This document shows, piece by piece, positions 44,058-49,958 of a stretch of DNA of 49,958 nt (position 1 is the stretch's first letter; each line of letters opens with the position of its first letter). The notes below the pieces were generated by a model. The model was not told the origin of the DNA. It ran no database searches and was given only the letters and a program-made list of their open reading frames with translations. A program made the translations under genes and the position numbers. Origin of the DNA: Bacteriovoracaceae bacterium (GTDB taxonomy: Bacteria; Bdellovibrionota; Bacteriovoracia; Bacteriovoracales; Bacteriovoracaceae); NCBI GenBank assembly GCA_018649885.1, contig JABIHA010000104.1:1-49958 (forward strand), read 5' to 3'.

Positions 44058-45215
44058 CTAATCTCTATCAAAGAACAATACGCCTTGATTAACAAGACTT
44101 ACTATTGTTTCTTTAACTGATGAAGGTAGTGGGGCCGTTATTTTGATGGCCTCATAGCCTGGAGTATTGAGCATTTTTTCCACAACATCATATTCTGAGT
44201 TAGAAAGTTTGTAGTCATGGCCATTTGCAAATAATCTCACATTGGCATCACCTTCTCGGTGGAAATTAAACCTCAAGTGAACATCTCTAAATAATGGCAC
44301 TCCACTTTCTAGGTTTTGATAAATCTCACTGGCCGGTAATTCTTCGTCAGATGAAACCTCATGGTTAGTAGAGGTAATATAGCGACCAAACCAATCAGTC
44401 ATAACTTCTTTGGTTAATATTTCATTCTTAAAGAAGTTGATAATATCCTCAACACTTTCATCAGTATATTCATGGATATTTTTAGGAAGATCTGGACTTT
44501 TAAATTTTAGGCATTTTGATGAATCATAAGTGGTTAAAAAATCAGTGAAAAATGCACCAGCAAGATCAGGGTAATCAAAAGATCTAAAACCGATGGAATA
44601 AGAAATACTCTCTTCAAGAGTAATCCCGTGATGAGCAACCCCAGGTGGAAGATAAAGTAAATCCCCCTCCTCTAGTTCATATTCAGCGCCTATTTCAAAA
44701 TTTGATAAAAGCTTTATATCGAGACCTTCAACGTATGCCTCATCTGGATTTTCATTAATTTGCCACAAACGCTTTCCCTTTCCTTGAAAAATAAAAACGT
44801 TGTAATTATCAATATGAGCTCCAACACTGGCGCCTTTTACGGAGTATGTGGCCATGATGTCATCAAATTGCCAGGTAGGAACAAACTTCATCATATCTCT
44901 TATTTCACGAAACTCTTTGAAATAGAGCTCTAGACTATGAACAATAAGTGTCCACTTGTCTTTTTCATTGCGAGTAAATTGATCATCTGTAAAAGGACCG
45001 GCCTTAGCTTCCCAAGGTTTTGTGCCACCTTCACTCCAAACCATACGAGTAAAGAAATTCTCGTCTTGCCCCATATCCATTAAATTTTCAGGAGTTGCTA
45101 GGCCCATGGTGTTTGAAAAAGCGCCTTTCACAAAAAGCGGTTTCTTTTGCCAATATTCTTTTAAAAAAATCTCAGGTGTCATTCCACCAAGTACTTGCTC
45201 TACGTTATTTTCCAT
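44058..45215 (-). CDS. roxA: RoxA-type ribosomal protein arginine hydroxylase (JmjC)
   Basis: A 385-residue 2-oxoglutarate/Fe(II) oxygenase with the cupin/JmjC fold. Metal ligands are visible as His134 and Asp136 in GAHIDNYNVFIFQGKGKRLW, and His195 in PPGVAHHGI. The N-terminus FLKEYWQKKPLFVKGAF, followed downstream by SYSIGFRSF and FGRYITSTNHE, matches E. coli RoxA/YcfD, which hydroxylates an arginine of ribosomal protein L16. It is on the opposite strand to the acyl-CoA dehydrogenase gene. Residue agreement is strong. Confidence 0.9.
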   Translation of the reverse strand: MENNVEQVLGGMTPEIFLKEYWQKKPLFVKGAFSNTMGLATPENLMDMGQDENFFTRMVWSEGGTKPWEAKAGPFTDDQFTRNEKDKWTLIVHSLELYFKEFREIRDMMKFVPTWQFDDIMATYSVKGASVGAHIDNYNVFIFQGKGKRLWQINENPDEAYVEGLDIKLLSNFEIGAEYELEEGDLLYLPPGVAHHGITLEESISYSIGFRSFDYPDLAGAFFTDFLTTYDSSKCLKFKSPDLPKNIHEYTDESVEDIINFFKNEILTKEVMTDWFGRYITSTNHEVSSDEELPASEIYQNLESGVPLFRDVHLRFNFHREGDANVRLFANGHDYKLSNSEYDVVEKMLNTPGYEAIKITAPLPSSVKETIVSLVNQGVLFFDRD

Positions 45216-45308
45216 TAGAGTCGTATATAACTATAAAGACAGTTCCGAAAGTTGATAAATATTAGTTTAAATGGGGGGCGCTGAGCACTCAAATTGCCAT
45301 AAACCCTA

Positions 45309-47720
45309 TTAAGGAGCAATTCTTTGGACGATTTCAGAGGTATAGCCACTGCCAAATTCAGTACGACTACCGTTAACATGGATTCCGTAGGCACCATATC
45401 CCCAACACCTAACCTTGCCACCAGTTGTGACCCCACAAGTGGGAAAGTTAGCACCAGAGTCTATTTGAGTAAAATCGGTTACATCGGCAAGGGCACTGTC
45501 TACAACAGGAGAATCAAGCCAAGCTCTTTGAGTCCTAGAGCCATCTCCAAGCATCAGCACATTATTTCTACCAACACAGTAAACCTTTTTATCAGTACTC
45601 TTTAATACACATGAGTGCCAAGGCCCACCAGTGATATCAGAAGCATCAGTAAAGCTCACACCAGTAGATGATTCCATCATCTCATCTGCAAAGGGCCTAT
45701 TGTCTGTGGCATTTCCAGTTCTATTATTATTATATTTTTCACCCCAAGATCTGACAGTGTTTGCAGTGGTGAGTGCCAAAACATGATCCCCGCCAATGGC
45801 AATCTTAGCTATATCAGTTGTCTCTACACCTATGGAGGTTAACACTTTTGTATCAGCATACTTAGTTAGTGCAGCATCATTGTCACCGCACACACCCTCA
45901 AAGACTTTCCCCCAACAAGCGGCAGTATTATCAGTTAATACAACACAAATCAGATCGTCAGCAACACTAGCTGAGGCCACATTTGTAAGAGTGGTACCAG
46001 CATCTATTTTTGCTACGTCTGCATAGTAGCGGTTAGTAGTCCCACCGTTGGCCAGCAGACCATTTGAGCCATTATAGCCCCAGCATTTCAATGTATTGTC
46101 ACTTATTACAGCACATGAGGTATATGTGCCTACGGCCAGAGCAGTAACATTATCCAAATAGGTTACTCCAGCATCTTTATAGACTTGAACAGCGTAGTTT
46201 TTAGTACTTGTTGTGTTATCTCCAAGTTGGCCATAGTTATTATAGCCCCAGCACCATGCCGAACCATCAGTTAAACGGGCACAACCATGCCAGGCCCCCA
46301 AATCAATCTCTTCAACATTCGTCAGCTCAACGCCACCAGTTTTTTCCACATAGGCCATTCCAGAGGCATCGTTTGGCACTTGCCAATATTCTTTATTACA
46401 GTCTTCCCCGTTACCAATTTGACAGTTGTTATTTTGCCCCCAGCACATAACTTTTTTGCCAGTTGTTCTGGCACAGGCAAAGTTATTACCTACTTTGACT
46501 TCTGCAACAGTGGTCATATCGGTCCAAGTTGGATTAGCACTATCTACTGATATAACTTCATTTTTAGCGTACCTGTATTCAGTGCCTGATCTTATATTAC
46601 CTACTACACCATAATCATTTTCTCCCCAGCACCTTAGAATGCCACTTGGAGGAAAGAGTGCACACCCATTTTTATCACCCATTTCTACATCAGAGGCCTT
46701 AGTAAGAGGTGTTGTTCCATCAGCGCCTTTGACTAGTTGATCTGCATATAAAAATGTGTTAGTAGTTCCATTATTTCCAAGGGCATAAGCAGAATTATTT
46801 CCCCAGCAATGAATTGTTCCATTACCTTCTTTTACTGCACATCCAAACCCATCACCAACTCCAAGGTCTACAATATCTGTAATATTTGATGAAGGGCCAT
46901 CCCATACAAAGTCTGCTTTTTCATTTATGGTGGTAGAATTCCCCATGTATCCTGTACCCCAACACTTAACTGTTTTATCTGCCTTGATGCCACATCTCAT
47001 GGTCTCATATCCCCAGCCGTGGATCGAGCTAGTGGCAAAGTTACCACCGGCCTCATCTAAGACTACGGCCGTTGCATAACCCACATTGGCCACATTGTTA
47101 TTACCTAATCTATAGCTAGAGCCGTAACCCCAGCATGTAACAGAGCCATCATTTATGAGAGCACATGCGGACCTATCATCGACAACAATCTTATCTACAT
47201 TAGTAAGCGAGACGCCCACTGAAGTTTCAACTAGTTCAGCATAAGTTTGTGATCCAGGAAAATTTCTTCCCAGGTGATCATCTTGAGATCCCCAGCAGCG
47301 AACAGTCCCATCATTTAAGACAGCACAACTTCCCCAGTAACCTGTTGCTATATCGACTGCATTTGTTAAGTCTGTACCTGCATCTATTTTAATGACCTTA
47401 GCAGCGTCACTAGATCCTTTTTGCTGAGACCTTCCCCAACAATAAACTTTTCCACCAGAAGCTAATTTCTCTCTAGCACAACTTCCGTACAAGACAGATT
47501 CCACTTGCTCTATATTTGTTAGGTCTCCACCACCACCATCAATTTGAACGGTTTTAGGTATGAGAGTTGATCCAACAGTATCGTCTTCAAGGCCCAAATA
47601 GCCTGAAGTACCATATGGCTCAAGAGCAAGCCCCCAACACTTAACTGTGTCAGTATTAATGACTGCACAGGCACGGTAGTATCCAATAGAAAAGTCTGTG
47701 ACATTGGTAAGAGCGTCACC
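45309..47720 (-). repeat. RCC1-like propeller repeat region
   Basis: Fourteen repeats, each ending in CWG or a variant (for example VKCWG, VYCWG, VRCWG), spaced roughly 45-60 residues apart. The count suggests two RCC1-type seven-bladed propellers. Each unit also carries a cysteine in CA(V/L)xxD, which can pair with the CWG cysteine. This protein-level repeat is more divergent than the 333-bp Ig-like array. Confidence 0.75.
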
Positions 47721-49958
47721 TGAAGCTGCAGTATATCCTACGTCCATGGTCCCAGTATCATCACTTTTAGCACCAGCTGTTGCGATGATAGCGTCTGCCC
47801 CCACTACATTTAGGACAGTCCAAGTTGTCGAAACTGCCGGTCCAGCAACAATTGTTCCCACACCATTTGAAGAAGTTTGGTTGCCACTAGAGTTAAAAGT
47901 CCAAGTAGCGGATTCTGTTCCTTTATAGTTGCTATCGGCATCGTAACCAACAGAGAATAAGGTCATCGTGGTACCGGACGTCACATCATTAAAATATTCG
48001 CCAGTGGTAAATACATTTCCTGAACCATCGGATTTAGATTCAACCCGAATATTGACAAGAGCACCTGCTGTAATTTCAAAGCCAGCATTGACTGTTCCTG
48101 TATCATCGTTATCACCACCTGATGAGAAATTGATGACACAATGATCGGCTGCGATCGTGGCTTGATTAGCATAGAACGTGACCGAAGCTCCAGTTTCGCT
48201 ATTGTCATCTGAGCCAGGTAAAAAAGATCCCTTATCGTTGGTAAAAGTCCATGTTCCACTTGGATTACTTATATAGTTTCCATCACTGTCATAGGCAGCA
48301 CCATGTAAGGTAATACTGTCATCAGCTGTCATATTATTTGTTTCTTTTGCGACCCCACCAGAACCTGATACATCATTAATTCTGACAGTTGCTTGGGCAC
48401 CAGCACTAATTTCGATACCTGCAATGGTAGTCCCCGTATCATCAGTGTCTCCACCAAAGCTGGCCCTAATGACGGCGTGATCTGCAACTACAGTTGTAAC
48501 ATCTGCGTTGAAAGTGACACTTGTGGCAGCTGATACAGAGTTGACACTGGCATTGAATGATCCTTTATCGTTGACGAAGGTCCAGTCTGCAGCGACATTA
48601 GCAATCCAGTTGCTGTCACCATCGTATGATGAAGCATATAAGAGGTCTGTTTGATCGGCAGTTAGAGTATTGGTATCTAATTCACTTCCACCAGATCCGG
48701 CAGCATCATTAATTTTGATAGAGGCCTGAGCACCGACATTAATTTCGATACCAGCTACTGCTGTCCCTGTATCGTCAGTGTCCCCTCCAAAGCTTGCTCT
48801 AATAACAGCATGATCTGCAGCTGAAGTAGTAACATCGGCATTAAAAGTGACACTTGTGGCAGCGGATACTGAATTGACGCTGGCATTGAATGTTCCTTTG
48901 TCGTTGACAAAAGTCCAGTCTGCAGCCACATCAGCAATCCAGTTACTGTCAGCGTCGTATGATGAGGCATATAAGAGGTCTGTCTGATCAGTAGTTAGAG
49001 TGTTGGTGTCTAATTCACTTCCACCAGATCCGGCAGCGTCGTTAATTTGAATAGAGGCCTGAGCACCGACATTAATTTCGATACCAGCGACTGTAGTCCC
49101 TGTATCGTCAGTGTCTCCTCCGAAGCTTGCCCTAATGACAGCGTGATCTGCAGCTGAAGTTGTGACATCTGCATTGAAAGTCACACTTGTGGCAGCTGAT
49201 ACTGAATTGACGCTGGCATTGAATGATCCCTTGTCGTTGACAAAAGTCCAGTCTGCAGCCACGTCAGCAATCCAGTTGCTGTCACCGTCGTATGATGAAG
49301 CATATAAGAGGTCTGTTTGATCAGTAGTTAGAGTGTTGGTGTCTAATTCACTTCCACCAGATCCAGCAGCGTCGTTAATTTTTATTGAGGCCTGAGCACC
49401 GACATTAATTTCGATACCAGCTACTGTGGTCCCCGTATCATCTGTATGGCCACCGAAGCTTGCTCTAATGACGGCGTGATCAGCTGCAGAAGTTGTAACG
49501 TCTGCATTGAAAGTGACACTTGTAGCTGCTGATACTGAATTGACACTGGCATTGAATGAGCCTTTGTCATTGACGAAGATCCAATCCGCTGCCACATCAG
49601 CAATCCAGTTACTGTCAGCATCATATGATGAGGCATATAAAAGATCTGTTTGATCCGCAGTCAGGGTGTTGGTATCTAGCTCACTTCCACCAGCTCCAGC
49701 AGCGTCATTGATTTTAATAGAGGCCTGGGCACCAACATTAATTTCGATACCAGCAACTGTTGTCCCTGTATCATCAGTGTCCCCACCAAAGCTTGCCCTA
49801 ATGACAGCGTGATCAGCTGCAGAAGTTGTAACCTCTGCATTGAAAGTAACACTTGTGGCAGCGGATACTGAATTAACACTGGCATTAAATGATCCCTTGT
49901 CGTTGACAAAAGTCCAGTCTGCAGCCACATCAGCAATCCAGTTACTGTCAGCATCGTA
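45309..49958 (-). CDS. Giant surface protein, Ig-like repeats and 14 RCC1-like repeats, 5' end beyond window
   Basis: The frame is open from the right edge to TAA near 45309, at least 1,549 codons, and has no start in the window. The N-terminal portion shown contains about seven Ig-like domains; the first five are near-identical 111-residue units (AADWTFVNDKGSF…DTDDTG…VGAQASIKIND). The C-terminal half has 14 units of the pattern CA(V/R)xxxxGxVxCWG, which would fit two seven-bladed propellers. Unit 12 has SWG and unit 13 has CVG. The C-terminus ends TSEIVQRIAP. Such proteins are usually surface-attached or secreted. An adhesin role is an inference. Confidence 0.8.
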   Translation of the reverse strand, partial: YDADSNWIADVAADWTFVNDKGSFNASVNSVSAATSVTFNAEVTTSAADHAVIRASFGGDTDDTGTTVAGIEINVGAQASIKINDAAGAGGSELDTNTLTADQTDLLYASSYDADSNWIADVAADWIFVNDKGSFNASVNSVSAATSVTFNADVTTSAADHAVIRASFGGHTDDTGTTVAGIEINVGAQASIKINDAAGSGGSELDTNTLTTDQTDLLYASSYDGDSNWIADVAADWTFVNDKGSFNASVNSVSAATSVTFNADVTTSAADHAVIRASFGGDTDDTGTTVAGIEINVGAQASIQINDAAGSGGSELDTNTLTTDQTDLLYASSYDADSNWIADVAADWTFVNDKGTFNASVNSVSAATSVTFNADVTTSAADHAVIRASFGGDTDDTGTAVAGIEINVGAQASIKINDAAGSGGSELDTNTLTADQTDLLYASSYDGDSNWIANVAADWTFVNDKGSFNASVNSVSAATSVTFNADVTTVVADHAVIRASFGGDTDDTGTTIAGIEISAGAQATVRINDVSGSGGVAKETNNMTADDSITLHGAAYDSDGNYISNPSGTWTFTNDKGSFLPGSDDNSETGASVTFYANQATIAADHCVINFSSGGDNDDTGTVNAGFEITAGALVNIRVESKSDGSGNVFTTGEYFNDVTSGTTMTLFSVGYDADSNYKGTESATWTFNSSGNQTSSNGVGTIVAGPAVSTTWTVLNVVGADAIIATAGAKSDDTGTMDVGYTAASGDALTNVTDFSIGYYRACAVINTDTVKCWGLALEPYGTSGYLGLEDDTVGSTLIPKTVQIDGGGGDLTNIEQVESVLYGSCAREKLASGGKVYCWGRSQQKGSSDAAKVIKIDAGTDLTNAVDIATGYWGSCAVLNDGTVRCWGSQDDHLGRNFPGSQTYAELVETSVGVSLTNVDKIVVDDRSACALINDGSVTCWGYGSSYRLGNNNVANVGYATAVVLDEAGGNFATSSIHGWGYETMRCGIKADKTVKCWGTGYMGNSTTINEKADFVWDGPSSNITDIVDLGVGDGFGCAVKEGNGTIHCWGNNSAYALGNNGTTNTFLYADQLVKGADGTTPLTKASDVEMGDKNGCALFPPSGILRCWGENDYGVVGNIRSGTEYRYAKNEVISVDSANPTWTDMTTVAEVKVGNNFACARTTGKKVMCWGQNNNCQIGNGEDCNKEYWQVPNDASGMAYVEKTGGVELTNVEEIDLGAWHGCARLTDGSAWCWGYNNYGQLGDNTTSTKNYAVQVYKDAGVTYLDNVTALAVGTYTSCAVISDNTLKCWGYNGSNGLLANGGTTNRYYADVAKIDAGTTLTNVASASVADDLICVVLTDNTAACWGKVFEGVCGDNDAALTKYADTKVLTSIGVETTDIAKIAIGGDHVLALTTANTVRSWGEKYNNNRTGNATDNRPFADEMMESSTGVSFTDASDITGGPWHSCVLKSTDKKVYCVGRNNVLMLGDGSRTQRAWLDSPVVDSALADVTDFTQIDSGANFPTCGVTTGGKVRCWGYGAYGIHVNGSRTEFGSGYTSEIVQRIAP
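48430..49958 (-). repeat. Tandem 333-bp near-identical coding repeats
   Basis: Units of 333 bases (111 codons) repeat at least four to five times, for example with the landmark GCCACATCAGCAATCCAGTT at about 48925, 49258, 49591 and 49924. Most differences are scattered and synonymous. The fifth unit decays at its C-terminal side. It is part of the giant surface protein. Such arrays recombine, so the copy number may vary and the assembly may be collapsed. Confidence 0.8.

Noticed and set aside
48430..49958. CRISPR-like repeat spacing
   Set aside because: The units are 333 bp, coding, and without spacers.
1..49958. tRNA, rRNA, phage or transposase genes
   Set aside because: None was recognised on either strand by sequence reading.

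Overview
The window is an AT-rich chromosomal segment, read here as most likely from a predatory or Bacteriovorax/Bdellovibrio-like bacterium (Bdellovibrionota). This is an inference from gene content. There is a TIGR02147-type helix-turn-helix protein, a dense set of secreted zinc-dependent peptidase-like proteins, many small signal-peptide proteins, RCC1-type CWG repeats on a giant surface protein, and a lipoprotein with a DVDCGG cysteine module. Housekeeping genes look gammaproteobacteria-like (RadD, OsmC-YcaO, RoxA). No rRNA, tRNA, CRISPR array, phage or intact insertion sequence was seen.

Layout. 0.5-2.2 kb: radD helicase. 2.4-7.1 kb: small secreted proteins and a three-gene operon headed by a secreted alpha/beta hydrolase interrupted by a frameshift. 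7.1-17.2 kb: a secretome block with a metzincin, an 844-residue HEASH protein, a double-domain aspzincin-like protein with a lysine-rich tail, a large lipoprotein and a calcium-loop HEFMH protein. Decayed gene remnants lie inside this block at 10.6-11.5 kb. 17.3-22 kb: a zinc-ribbon/HEAT-like protein, a [2Fe-2S] protein, an MFS exporter, two secreted proteins, tag and a MAPEG protein. 22.3-24.6 kb: a very basic exported protein of unknown function. 24.7-32.6 kb: ChrA, an archaeal-type DUF120 (riboflavin kinase-like) protein, a nitrobindin-like protein, a GNAT, an aldo/keto reductase, an SRPBCC protein and a NatA/NatB-type ABC exporter whose permease is fused to a CPBP protease. 32.7-36.8 kb: secreted and regulatory unknowns, a small nucleotidyltransferase and a VWA lipoprotein. 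37-45.2 kb: OsmC-YcaO, a papain-like secreted protease with a frameshift, a small Cys protein, adenosine deaminase, acyl-CoA dehydrogenase and the RoxA-type ribosomal oxygenase. 45.3 kb to the edge: a giant surface protein (14 RCC1-like repeats plus near-identical 333-bp Ig-like repeats) that runs off the window.

How the genes work together. Most accessory genes encode exported proteins that could act on other cells or macromolecules (peptidases, hydrolase, adhesin-like protein, polycationic proteins). This fits a scavenging or predatory lifestyle, but no protein here is proven to be a predation factor. Three secreted-protein genes are each broken by one apparent extra base in a short homopolymer, and a fourth region is clearly decayed. 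This is either real turnover of the secretome or assembly error. Several frames with good signal peptides seem to begin at ATT, ATC or ATA.

The strongest candidates for undescribed biology are the polycationic exported protein at 22.3 kb, the clustered zincin secretome at 7-17 kb, and the HTH-beta regulator next to a small secreted GTW-type protein at 34-35 kb.
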